Shown here piece after piece: positions 9,257 to 16,981 of a stretch of DNA of 38,927 bases. Position 1 is the first letter of the stretch; every line of letters starts with the position of its first letter. Both the position numbers and the translations under genes were made by a program. The DNA is from Candidatus Methanocorpusculum faecipullorum (GTDB lineage: Archaea; Halobacteriota; Methanomicrobia; Methanomicrobiales; Methanocorpusculaceae), in assembly GCA_018883755.1 (NCBI GenBank), contig JAHLFR010000042.1, positions 1-38,927 of the forward strand, read 5' to 3'. The notes beneath the pieces are model-generated. The model did not search any database and was not told the DNA's origin. It worked only from the letters and a program-made list of their open reading frames with translations.

Positions 9257-10057
9257 TTATTGACTCACCAGTTCATGTATCGTATAGGAGAGACCTGCGG
9301 TCTCAAGTCTTTTAAGGAAGTCTGTGAACTCTTCATCCACAATAAGGATCAGGCAGTGCATCCCGTGGAACGCTGCTTCAATGACACCTTCCCGTGCACC
9401 AAAAAACATGTCAGGATTGATCTTGGCATTTTTCAGTGCAAGGTAAGCTTCAAGACCGACAGCACCGACTATATCTGCTTTTTTCACCAGAGGAAGAAGT
9501 TTATCCGGCGAGATCATCTTCGAACCGCCGCGTTCGATCCGCGGTACTTTAGCGACGTCCACTTTGCCCTCAGTGTGGTCGATGATACCCGCAAGACGGG
9601 CAACGCCGACATCCATCCCTGCATTTGCGTCCGCAATTACCATGCCCATTGCTGTCTGCGGCTGACGGCCTGCATACAGCCATCCGTTTTTCATATACAC
9701 ACCGACAGAGTCCCCCGTTTTAAGGTCAGAATCGGCAATTGCAGCCCAAGTTGCAACCTGGTGAATAATATCCCTGCGGACATGCCGAGCATAGGCCTCA
9801 AGGACCTCAGCGTTGTTTAAGACCCACTCAACGCCTTTGTGTGTGACGTAGTAACGACCGCGTCCCTCCGCACTAATGAAGCCGTCTTCGGCAAGGTCAC
9901 GGACATACTCGGAGATAGCCTGAGGGGTGACACCAAGTTTTTCGGCGATCTCCTGCTGGCGGATGGAGGGTTGATGTTCCGCGACTTCTACGAGGACTTG
10001 AAAGCGTGTGGTCTCACGCTTACTTCTAAGTATATTGGATAAGGGATCGTCGGGCAT
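9257..10057 (-). CDS. Winged-helix transcriptional regulator, archaeal MarR-like
   Basis: A 266-residue protein with an N-terminal winged helix-turn-helix (QQEIAEKLGVTPQAISEYVRDLAEDGFI, about residues 34-61, followed by the wing GRGRYYVT). The larger C-terminal part has no motif I recognise; it alternates helices with Gly-rich strands (GDSVGVYMKNGWLYAG, ADANAGMDVGVARLAG) and may bind a ligand. It resembles conserved methanogen HTH proteins of unknown target. It is the first gene of a two-gene unit with the helicase and is divergent from hypF, with an inverted repeat at its presumed transcription start. Autoregulation or control of hypF is plausible but inferred. Confidence 0.8.
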   Translation of the reverse strand: MPDDPLSNILRSKRETTRFQVLVEVAEHQPSIRQQEIAEKLGVTPQAISEYVRDLAEDGFISAEGRGRYYVTHKGVEWVLNNAEVLEAYARHVRRDIIHQVATWAAIADSDLKTGDSVGVYMKNGWLYAGRQPQTAMGMVIADANAGMDVGVARLAGIIDHTEGKVDVAKVPRIERGGSKMISPDKLLPLVKKADIVGAVGLEAYLALKNAKINPDMFFGAREGVIEAAFHGMHCLILIVDEEFTDFLKRLETAGLSYTIHELVSQ

Positions 10058-10068
10058 AGTTTCTTCCT

Positions 10069-10123
10069 GGTTTCTGGTGCAGAAACCCTACACTTATATT
10101 GGTTGTAATTCTATAATGGTTTT
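10069..10123. promoter_or_regulatory. Divergent promoters with an operator-like inverted repeat
   Basis: GGTTTCT-GGTGC-AGAAACC (10069-10087) is a perfect inverted repeat with 7-base arms. A plus-strand TATA box (ACTTATATTG, about 10090-10099) serves hypF. A minus-strand box (CATTATAGAAT, about 10112-10122) would start transcription of the HTH gene near 10090, right at the repeat. Confidence 0.5.
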
Positions 10124-10134
10124 CGAGTGAGTAA

Positions 10135-12369
10135 ATGCGTTGCGGCAGAATCATCGTGCGCGGTATTGTTCAGGGCGTGGGGTTCCGCCCCTTTGTGTAT
10201 GCAGCAGCTGTGCGGCTCGGCATTGCAGGATCAGTAATTAACCACGGAAGCGAAGTGGAGATTACCGCCTGCGGTGATCGGTTTGATGAGTTCTGCCGGG
10301 AGGTATCGAAAGGTCCGAAGATGTCGGTTATCGACTCAGTAACGGTCGAACCTTTGTCAGAGGGGGACGTAGATACATCCGGATTTTTCATTCTCCCCAG
10401 TGCTGACGGAGCCCGTACCGGTTTCATTCCAGCAGATATTGCAACCTGTGATGCCTGCCTTGCTGACATTATGGATCCATCAAGCCGGTACTATGGATAC
10501 TGGGCAACGTCATGTACAGACTGCGGACCACGGTACAGTATTATCCGTGCAGTACCCTACGATCGGGAACGGACATCAATGGAGGCGTTTTCCCCCTGCA
10601 ATGACTGCCTTACTGAGTATCAAAGTCCTGAGAATCGTAGACACCATGCCCAGACGATTGCTTGTAGAGACTGCGGACCTAAGCTTTCGCTCTTAACCTC
10701 ATCAGGGGAACCAGTTGTGACAGATGATCCTATCAAAACAACTGCAGAACTCCTTGATGCCGGCTACATTGTTGCGGTTCGCGGAGTTGGAGGATACCAT
10801 ATCTGCTGTATCGAGGAGCAGGCAGGTCGTCTGAAACGCCTGCTTGGGAGACCGCATCAGTCACTTGCAGTGATGATGCAGCCGGAGTCGCTCGCGGAGT
10901 ACGTAGTTCCGCTGACAGATGCAGAACGGGAGATGCTGACCGGGCCCGTGCACCCGATAATGATTCTGGATAAAGTTGATCCGGAAGCACACAGAGAGTT
11001 GTCAGAGCTACATAACCTCGGAGTGATGCTCCCCTATACAGGCCTGCATCATCTGTTGTTCACCCATTTGCAGCACCCGCTGCTGGTGATGACGAGTGCA
11101 AACGCACCAGGGACGCCGATGATTACGAAGACCTCATACATTTCCGAGCGAATGGGAGATGTTGCAGAGTATATCCTGTCACATGATCGGGAGATTGTAA
11201 ACCGGTGCGATGATTCTGTGGTGAGGGACGGATACATTATTCGCTTGTCACGGGGTCTTGCGCCACTTCGGACGGCAATGGATTTGGGAGATAGACAGAT
11301 CCTTGGAGTCGGACCGGAACTAAATGCAAACGCAACAATCTATAAGGGAGGGTTTGTGGTGACATCACCACATATCGGAAATATCCGCAATCCACCTACT
11401 GTTGCATATCTGGAAGAGACAATTGAAAAGCTTACGTCCCTGACAGGAGCAAAACCTGGGATTATTGCCCATGATCTGCATCCTCAGTTTCTCAGTACCC
11501 GGCTTGCCCACACCCTCGCAGAGGAGTGGGGAGCGGTTCTCTGTCCGGTTCAGCACCACAGGGCTCACATTGCATCGGTGACCACCGAAGAGGTGGTTGG
11601 TATTGCAATCGATGGTGTGGGTTACGGTGATGATGCAACAATCTGGGGAGGAGAAATTTTAACGGGATCTCCCGGAGAGGGATATACGAGAACAGGACAT
11701 CTGGAACAGGTTCTGATGCCGGGCGGTGATCTTGCAACAAAGTTCCCGGAGCGAATGCTGTATGGTATCCTTCCGGATGCAGAAACACTATCCCTATTGT
11801 CGGAACGCGGATGGGATGATACATCGCTTCGTGTACTTGAACAGCAGACAGAAAAGCGGTTCAACTGCCCGGCAACAACATCAACAGGCCGCGTACTGGA
11901 TGCGGCAGCGGCACTTCTCGGGATCTGTCGTGAACGGACCTACGATGGTGAGCCGTCGATGGTTCTTGAGGCATACGCCGCACGCGGAACCCCGCAACCA
12001 CTTGAGGTACGGATTGTATCCGGCAGGAACGGGGCTGATGTTCTGCTGACCTCGGAAATTCTTCGGGAGGGACGGGCAATGATCAAACGCGGTGTTTCGG
12101 TTCCCTACACTGCGGCTACAATGCAGACAGCACTCGCAAAGGGAATCGCAGAACTCGCACTCCGATCGGCAGAGAAAACAGGCATTTCAACGGCTGCATT
12201 ATCCGGAGGTGTTGCCATTAACCGATCGATCCGCGAGACAATTCTTGCGGAACTGGCAGATGCAGGAGTGCGTTGCTTGACCAATCCCCGATACCCGTTT
12301 GGTGACGGGTGCATCTCCTGCGGCCAGGTAATAACGGCAGGTATCCTTGCAAAAGAAGGAAAATTGTGA
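10135..12369 (+). CDS. hypF: Hydrogenase maturation carbamoyltransferase HypF
   Basis: Transfers a carbamoyl group from carbamoyl phosphate to HypE, providing the cyanide ligands of [NiFe]-hydrogenases. All family domains are present over 744 residues. These are an acylphosphatase domain (VQGVGFRPF near residue 12), two zinc knuckle pairs (C105/C108 with C127/C130, C155/C158 with C177/C180), a YrdC-type domain (about 195-380) and a Kae1-like carbamoyltransferase domain with the HHRAH metal motif. No other hyp or hydrogenase structural gene lies in the window apart from mvhD. It is monocistronic as far as can be seen and is read divergently from the HTH regulator. Confidence 0.96.
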   Translation: MRCGRIIVRGIVQGVGFRPFVYAAAVRLGIAGSVINHGSEVEITACGDRFDEFCREVSKGPKMSVIDSVTVEPLSEGDVDTSGFFILPSADGARTGFIPADIATCDACLADIMDPSSRYYGYWATSCTDCGPRYSIIRAVPYDRERTSMEAFSPCNDCLTEYQSPENRRHHAQTIACRDCGPKLSLLTSSGEPVVTDDPIKTTAELLDAGYIVAVRGVGGYHICCIEEQAGRLKRLLGRPHQSLAVMMQPESLAEYVVPLTDAEREMLTGPVHPIMILDKVDPEAHRELSELHNLGVMLPYTGLHHLLFTHLQHPLLVMTSANAPGTPMITKTSYISERMGDVAEYILSHDREIVNRCDDSVVRDGYIIRLSRGLAPLRTAMDLGDRQILGVGPELNANATIYKGGFVVTSPHIGNIRNPPTVAYLEETIEKLTSLTGAKPGIIAHDLHPQFLSTRLAHTLAEEWGAVLCPVQHHRAHIASVTTEEVVGIAIDGVGYGDDATIWGGEILTGSPGEGYTRTGHLEQVLMPGGDLATKFPERMLYGILPDAETLSLLSERGWDDTSLRVLEQQTEKRFNCPATTSTGRVLDAAAALLGICRERTYDGEPSMVLEAYAARGTPQPLEVRIVSGRNGADVLLTSEILREGRAMIKRGVSVPYTAATMQTALAKGIAELALRSAEKTGISTAALSGGVAINRSIRETILAELADAGVRCLTNPRYPFGDGCISCGQVITAGILAKEGKL

Positions 12370-12460
12370 GCGAATTAACGTCGAGGAAGCAGGACCCGCG
12401 TGAAAAGATCGAATTGAACTAAACCAAAAGAGAATATGTTCCAGAAAAAACCAAGAGAAG

Positions 12461-12634
12461 TTAATCCTCGATTTTTCTGAAAAGACCTGGTTTGCTCTTT
12501 GGAATCATACAGGTTGGACACTTCCAGCTGTCCGGAATATCCTCATATTTTGTTCCTGCCGGAATCCCATGCTTTGGATCGCCCAGATCCTCATCATAGA
12601 TATACGCACAGAAAATGCACAGATATTTTGCCAT
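12461..12634 (-). CDS. Rubredoxin with altered metal knuckles (57 aa)
   Basis: A short gene encoding a one-iron electron carrier. The product has the rubredoxin layout: CIFC near residue 6, a YIYDEDLGDPKHGIPAGT segment, DSWKCPTC near residue 39, and aromatic residues at the usual sites. It is odd that the glycine normally following each CxxC is replaced, by Ala in the first knuckle and Met in the second. AGGTGAT lies about nine bases before the ATG. The gene follows the GYCLCG protein on the same strand, with a 38-base gap, and probably shares its transcript. This suggests a redox partner role for the sulfur island (inference). Confidence 0.88.
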   Translation of the reverse strand: MAKYLCIFCAYIYDEDLGDPKHGIPAGTKYEDIPDSWKCPTCMIPKSKPGLFRKIED

Positions 12635-12672
12635 ATACTCATATCACCTGACAGAAATAAATATCCTCGGTT

Positions 12673-13248
12673 TCAGGCACTCTTTGCCTTTTCCTCCATC
12701 TCCTCACGGATCTCATCAATATACATAATATCATCATAGTGCTTACCGCACAGACAATACCCATGTTTATCCACAGCATACACCGGATAACGGACAACAT
12801 CCTCTGGAACTGGCACTGCAGTCAGGCGGTTCATGTTCAGAAGATCCTCGGGACGGTAGCCAATCGTTTTACACACATGATTGAAGTCACGAATCCAACC
12901 ACGGAGATCACGCACGTCATTCATATCCCACTTAAAGATCTGATAAAGCAGCATGTACGCATCACGCTCAAGAATCACCTGCGATAACTCCTGGCTCTGG
13001 GTGAAATAGAAATCAAGGAATGTTCTCACGTCCCGTACCTGCTGTGCCGACTCATATGTTGCAGCCCGCATCTCGCGTGCAGTACCAATGCGGTCTTCAT
13101 CTTCCAGCTTTCCTCCAAGACGCCCAACCTCTTTGGAAATATCCTTCAGATCCAACTCAATATTCTCCAAATCCCCAAGAACATCTTCGAACTTTTTATA
13201 CAGCTCAACGCCGAAGAATGCCTCCATGTATTCACTGTGCTTCGTCAT
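12673..13248 (-). CDS. GYCLCG-motif protein A (unrecognised family, 191 aa)
   Basis: I do not recognise the family. Residues 15-90 are strongly helical and charged and may form a coiled coil. The C-terminal 100 residues contain WD..DVR.L..WIR, then PVPEDV..YPV and finally GYCLCG (163-168) followed by YIDEIREEM. A paralogue at 20052-20609 matches without gaps over residues 94-184, about 41 of 91 identical by eye. The CxC pair in a fully conserved hexapeptide suggests metal or sulfur chemistry, but no catalytic family is evident. A TTTATATAG box about 28 bases upstream suggests a leaderless transcript. Rubredoxin follows on the same strand and the sulfur genes lie divergently. Confidence 0.75.
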   Translation of the reverse strand: MTKHSEYMEAFFGVELYKKFEDVLGDLENIELDLKDISKEVGRLGGKLEDEDRIGTAREMRAATYESAQQVRDVRTFLDFYFTQSQELSQVILERDAYMLLYQIFKWDMNDVRDLRGWIRDFNHVCKTIGYRPEDLLNMNRLTAVPVPEDVVRYPVYAVDKHGYCLCGKHYDDIMYIDEIREEMEEKAKSA

Positions 13249-13393
13249 TGTAGAGATATTTAACTCATAATTCTATATAAACCATTACTTCGGAGATATC
13301 GGCAGAAATAAATATAGATTCAGGGATTATTACCTAACATATAAGATAAGTTGTAACCTTTATAGAGAAGAAAAACCAAAATCACCACTACTA
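13249..13393. promoter_or_regulatory. Divergent promoters: GYCLCG protein A (minus) and cysteine desulfurase (plus)
   Basis: The minus-strand TATA element is at about 13271-13283. Plus-strand candidates are ACATATAAGAT (about 13337-13347) and CCTTTATAGAG (about 13358-13368). No Shine-Dalgarno site precedes the desulfurase ATG, so a short leader is likely. No inverted repeat was seen. Confidence 0.45.
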
Positions 13394-14602
13394 ATGCCTT
13401 CCTTTGATCCCGACACAATCAGATGCGACTTCCCTATCCTTGAGAGACTAATATACCTCGATAATGCTGCAACTTCCCTCTCCCCACGTCAGGTAATTGA
13501 AGCACAAGTAACGGCAGAGTACAATTACCGCGCCAATGTAGGCCGAGGTATTCATCGCCTCTCCCGTATGGCAACTCACCAATACCAAGAAGCACGCGAG
13601 ACGCTCAAAAAATTTCTCGGCGGTGAACATGGAACCCTTTCATTCACAAAAAATACTACTGAATCAGCAAACATTGTTGCACAAGGGATCCATTGGAAGA
13701 AAACCGATCGGATCGTCACCGTTCTTCAGGATCATCACTCAAATCTGCTTCCGTGGTACAGGTTAAAAAATGATGGTCTCATTGAAGACATTGATGCTGT
13801 AACCACCGTCTCCGGAATCCTCGATCCCGCAGAGATTGAAACCTGTATCACCAGAAATACACGCCTCGTCGCCCTTGGCCATGCCTCAAATGTCTTTGGC
13901 ACCATTGCACCAGTAAAAGAAATTGCAGACATATGCAAAGACAAAGAAGTACTGCTCCACATTGACGGCGCGCAAACCGCACCCCACCTTCCACTTGAAC
14001 TTGAAAAGATAGGATGCGACTATTTCTCATTCTCCGGCCACAAGATGCTCGGGCCCATGGGAACCGGTGGACTCTGGATCAGTCCCGATGTTTCTGGAGA
14101 CGATGTTCCAGTACCACTTTGTGCCGGGGGTGGGATGGTACAAAGTGTCAGAGGTACAACCTTCGCTACAGTTGACGGACCTGGACGTTATGAAGCAGGA
14201 ACTCCAAACGTTATTGGTGCAATTGGATTAGCCGAGGCTGCGCAGTATCTCACCAGGCTTGGTATGAAAAATGTTGCAGACCACAGTGCAGCACTTGCAC
14301 GCCGAATGATAGAGGGTCTTGCGGAGATCCCCGGTGTCCGAGTTTATACACCGGCAGATGCACCGCTCATCGGAACAGTCTCTTTTACCGTTGACGGTGT
14401 ACATCCCCATGAAGTTGCCTACCTCCTTGATGAGGCTGCAGGCATCATGGTCCGGTCCGGCGAACACTGCTGCCAGCCGCTCATGCACGCCCTCTGCCTG
14501 AACGGAGGAACCGTCCGTGCAAGTGCCTACTGCTATAACACTGAAGACGATGTTGACCTGCTTATTGCAACAACCGAAGAAATTGCCGGAATGGTGAAGT
14601 AA
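13394..14602 (+). CDS. Cysteine desulfurase, group II (SufS/CsdA type)
   Basis: PLP enzyme that removes sulfur from cysteine as an enzyme-bound persulfide; some relatives act on selenocysteine. The 402 residues cover the whole fold. The PLP lysine is K217 in SGHKMLGP, the cofactor aspartate lies in HIDGAQ, and the acceptor cysteine is in RSGEHC (C359), the group II signature. An extra Cys follows directly (C360). It is the first gene of a plus-strand unit, with the FdhD-like gene two bases after its stop, so the carrier for its sulfur may be that protein. Most methanogens make cysteine-derived sulfur little use, which makes a dedicated desulfurase here notable. Confidence 0.93.
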   Translation: MPSFDPDTIRCDFPILERLIYLDNAATSLSPRQVIEAQVTAEYNYRANVGRGIHRLSRMATHQYQEARETLKKFLGGEHGTLSFTKNTTESANIVAQGIHWKKTDRIVTVLQDHHSNLLPWYRLKNDGLIEDIDAVTTVSGILDPAEIETCITRNTRLVALGHASNVFGTIAPVKEIADICKDKEVLLHIDGAQTAPHLPLELEKIGCDYFSFSGHKMLGPMGTGGLWISPDVSGDDVPVPLCAGGGMVQSVRGTTFATVDGPGRYEAGTPNVIGAIGLAEAAQYLTRLGMKNVADHSAALARRMIEGLAEIPGVRVYTPADAPLIGTVSFTVDGVHPHEVAYLLDEAAGIMVRSGEHCCQPLMHALCLNGGTVRASAYCYNTEDDVDLLIATTEEIAGMVK

Positions 14603-14604
14603 TC

Positions 14605-15279
14605 ATGAACCAACCAATAAACGAAACTCCAGTACAGATTATCATTAATGGCCGCGCCGCAATGACCATCATGACCTCTGCAGAAGATCCGACAGATCTC
14701 GTAGTTGGGCAGCTCTACACAGAACGTGCTATTGAAACATATGCAGATATCAGTTCAATGCACACGGACGGCCCTCAGACAAGTGTTGTCACCACAAATC
14801 CATTCGAAATCCTGCTTTCCCGCAAAACTGTTCTTGCAGGATGTGGAGGAGCGTCCTCTTTCCTTGACTCAGGCAGACTTGGAAACATTACCTCTGATCT
14901 TGCAGTATCAGCAGAACAGATACAATCGTCTGCTGCACATCTCCCAGAAACCTGCTGGCACAGCGGTGCATTATTCACAGAGGAGGGAAGACTCCTTGTT
15001 GCAGTAACTGATCTCACCTCCCAGAATGTGGCAGACCAAATTATAGGATGGGGACTTGCACACAGCACAATTTTTGAAAAAACGTACCTACTTATCTCAG
15101 GAAATATTGTTGCAGAAACGGTGAGAAAAGCAGTTATTGCAAAAATACCTCTTCTCATAACAGATGCAGAGATAACAACAGCGGCAGTTGCAGCTGCGGA
15201 TGATGCAGGGATGACACTCTGTAAGCTCGTGGAGGATACCGTTATCCCTCATACCAGATCCAATCACTGTATTCTCTAA
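14605..15279 (+). CDS. Divergent FdhD-like sulfurtransferase
   Basis: 224 residues aligned by eye along the FdhD family: an NG..AMTIMTSAEDPTDLVVG start, a mid-protein R..LAGCGGASS motif, then GALFTEEGRLL, IIGWGL, LLISGNIVAE and IPLLITDAEITT. FdhD takes sulfur from the desulfurase IscS and passes it to the molybdenum cofactor of formate dehydrogenase. Here the usual CGxC pair keeps only one cysteine (C80 in CGGA), and the EDVGRHNA motif is replaced by TDLTSQNVA. A further Cys is at 117. It is shorter than E. coli FdhD. It sits two bases after the cysteine desulfurase, and no formate dehydrogenase is present in the window. Function is probably sulfur transfer to another acceptor. Confidence 0.75.
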   Translation: MNQPINETPVQIIINGRAAMTIMTSAEDPTDLVVGQLYTERAIETYADISSMHTDGPQTSVVTTNPFEILLSRKTVLAGCGGASSFLDSGRLGNITSDLAVSAEQIQSSAAHLPETCWHSGALFTEEGRLLVAVTDLTSQNVADQIIGWGLAHSTIFEKTYLLISGNIVAETVRKAVIAKIPLLITDAEITTAAVAAADDAGMTLCKLVEDTVIPHTRSNHCIL

Positions 15280-15443
15280 CCATCTATTTATTTCAGGCAG
15301 GCTAAAGCCAGAACCGCGAGTCAATATAAATTAGTTGTGATAGTTTTATTAACAATAACAAAGTGAAATGTCCAAAGACATGGAACTATAAAATCATTTC
15401 TACCAACATTGATATTGCATCCATTCGAATAGGAAATACAGCT
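15280..15443 (+). promoter_or_regulatory. Promoter region of the transporter-TusA-OsmC unit
   Basis: CAATATAAATTAG (about 15323-15335) is a good TATA element and AGGAAAT (about 15431-15437) is the ribosome site for the ATG at 15444. The frame is open upstream to 15363, but the added residues are polar and unlike the transporter family. Confidence 0.5.
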
Positions 15444-15974
15444 ATGGTAGCTAATAGTTCTGATGAAAAAAAAGGGCTGGACTCTTATCTTAAGATGCCG
15501 CTCGTTGGTGGAGCCGTGATTGGCTTTGCCGCAGCACTTATCCAAGCTCTCCTGTTTGCCGCAGGTGGACCGCAGGCTTACGGTTTTTGTGTTGCATGTC
15601 ACAGTCGTGACTTGATCAACTATGTGTACAACTCTCTCACCGGAAGCAACCTTTTCCTTGCACCATTCTCTGCAAATGCGGTTGCTGCAGGAACACTGCC
15701 TGTCTTAACCATCATCGGTGTTCTTATTGGTGCAGTTGCTGCAGCAGTTCTCTACAAAGAGTTCCGTGTCAAGAAAGGTGATGCGAAAGGTTATGTAGCA
15801 TATGGAATCGGCGGTATCCTCTTTATGATCTTTGCCCTCTGTATGGGAGCATGCCCATACCGCCTTGCACTTCGTATCGGCTACGGTGACCTCGTTGCAG
15901 TCTTTGGACTTATTGCAATCATTATCGGTGTCCTCATCGGTATTAAGATCGCCCTGAAGAGAATGGAGGCATAA
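15444..15974 (+). CDS. YeeE/YedE-family transporter, N-terminal half protein
   Basis: A membrane protein of 176 residues with four or five hydrophobic segments. Two conserved cysteine sites fall at helix ends: YGFCVACHSRD and MGACPYRLALR. These match the first half of the YeeE/YedE sulfur-transport family, whose members import thiosulfate (YeeE/TsuA) or are proposed to import a selenium species (YedE). In bacteria the protein is usually a single chain about twice this length. The second half is the next gene, two bases later, so the two probably pair in the membrane. Confidence 0.8.
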   Translation: MVANSSDEKKGLDSYLKMPLVGGAVIGFAAALIQALLFAAGGPQAYGFCVACHSRDLINYVYNSLTGSNLFLAPFSANAVAAGTLPVLTIIGVLIGAVAAAVLYKEFRVKKGDAKGYVAYGIGGILFMIFALCMGACPYRLALRIGYGDLVAVFGLIAIIIGVLIGIKIALKRMEA

Positions 15975-15976
15975 TA

Positions 15977-16498
15977 ATGGTTGACGGATTTTTAATTCCC
16001 AAAGAAACCGCAGTCCTCCTTGTTCCAATCGCAACTCTTATTCTGGGTCTTGTAATTGGGTGGCTCGGTCAGAGAAGCGGATTCTGTTCTATTGGAGGTA
16101 TCCGTGATTATCTGCTCTTCCGGCAGACACGTCTTCTGAAAGGATATGTAGCACTCATTATCTCTGCATTTGTCTTCTACTTGATCTTTTCACTGCTTGT
16201 CCCCGCGGCAATTCCAAGTTTCCCCTGGTGTATCCAGGATGGACAGTTACTCACTGCAATTGGCGGAGCGCCAGCTGTTAGTGCAGCAGGTGTAATCATC
16301 CTCATGATCATTGGCGGTATCTTCATAGGACTCATTGGAACGCTTCTCGGAGGATGTCCACTCCGCCAGCTTGTCATGACCTCTGAAGGAAACATCAAGT
16401 CCCTGGTATTCGTAGTTGGCATGCTTGTTGGAGCAGTTATCTTCACAGCAGTCGTCTCCCCCTGGATCATTGAAGTCTTCACAGCAATCGGCCTCTGA
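15977..16498 (+). CDS. YeeE/YedE-family transporter, C-terminal half protein
   Basis: 173 residues with about five hydrophobic segments. Conserved cysteine sites are SGFCSIGGIRD and LGGCPLRQLVM; the latter closely resembles the GGCPxRQL motif of the YedE putative selenium transporters. The protein mirrors the preceding gene, with one FC...RD site and one CP.R site each, as expected for two halves of an internally duplicated channel. It is followed 12 bases later by a TusA-like gene, the usual partner of this family (YeeE-YeeD, YedE-YedF). Confidence 0.82.
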   Translation: MVDGFLIPKETAVLLVPIATLILGLVIGWLGQRSGFCSIGGIRDYLLFRQTRLLKGYVALIISAFVFYLIFSLLVPAAIPSFPWCIQDGQLLTAIGGAPAVSAAGVIILMIIGGIFIGLIGTLLGGCPLRQLVMTSEGNIKSLVFVVGMLVGAVIFTAVVSPWIIEVFTAIGL

Positions 16499-16510
16499 GG
16501 TGAACAAACC

Positions 16511-16735
16511 ATGACTAACAAATTAGATATTACCGGGAAAGTATGTCCGTTCTGTCTTTTGGCAGTTGATAAAGAGTTGAAAAAACTCCCATCGGGCGCA
16601 GAACTCGTTGTTGTGTGTGACCATGCACCCGCAGCAACAGCGTCAATTCCCGAATATTGTGGAAACAGAAACATCAAGTGCAGTGTCAAACTGATTGAAA
16701 ACGGACTTTGGGAAATCACTATCACTAAGAACTGA
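16511..16735 (+). CDS. TusA-like sulfur carrier with a CPFC active site
   Basis: A 74-residue protein with the TusA/SirA fold: LDITGKVCPFCLLAV at the start of the first helix, then a beta strand (AELVVVCD) and a closing WEITITK strand. TusA proteins carry persulfide sulfur on the Cys of a CPxP motif. Here the second proline is a cysteine (CPFC), giving a possible dithiol site. A third Cys lies in VVCDHAP. The neighbouring YeeE/YedE halves suggest it receives the imported sulfur or selenium species. Confidence 0.85.
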   Translation: MTNKLDITGKVCPFCLLAVDKELKKLPSGAELVVVCDHAPAATASIPEYCGNRNIKCSVKLIENGLWEITITKN

Positions 16736-16753
16736 GAAACCAAATGAGTTAGG

Positions 16754-16972
16754 ATGATCCCTGACTTCCGTGATGAATCGTGTACCTATCTGATGCTGAG
16801 GCTGAAAGTAGCCCTGAAAAAAGAAAAAGGAGCATTCAGCTTTCTCGGGACATCAACACAGGTAAAAACAGTGGAAGGAGCATTTCCAAAATCAGGATAT
16901 GCTGTTGATGTAATCACTCAGGATGAGAAAGACACATATCTCATTACATTAACACCTTCCGTACAAAAATGA
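16754..16972 (+). CDS. Small TusA-like protein without the CPxP motif (72 aa)
   Basis: Same length and apparent secondary structure as the preceding TusA-like protein: an opening DFRDESCTYLMLRLKVALKK helix, GTSTQVKTVEG in the middle and a closing TYLITLTP strand. The active-site position reads SCTY, so a single Cys remains but the following proline is lost. I infer a diverged TusA-fold protein; direct similarity is weak. The ATG at 16754 has only a poor ribosome site. Its position between TusA and OsmC in a tight unit supports a carrier or accessory role. Confidence 0.6.
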   Translation: MIPDFRDESCTYLMLRLKVALKKEKGAFSFLGTSTQVKTVEGAFPKSGYAVDVITQDEKDTYLITLTPSVQK

Positions 16973-16981
16973 GACAGAAAC

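Noticed and set aside
8699-9820. Plus-strand open frames opposite the helicase and HTH genes
   Set aside because: Shadows of well-supported minus-strand genes, with compositions unlike archaeal proteins.
15363-15443. Upstream extension of the first transporter half
   Set aside because: The ATG at 15444 has a good AGGAAAT site, and the earlier residues include the promoter's translated A/T-rich sequence.
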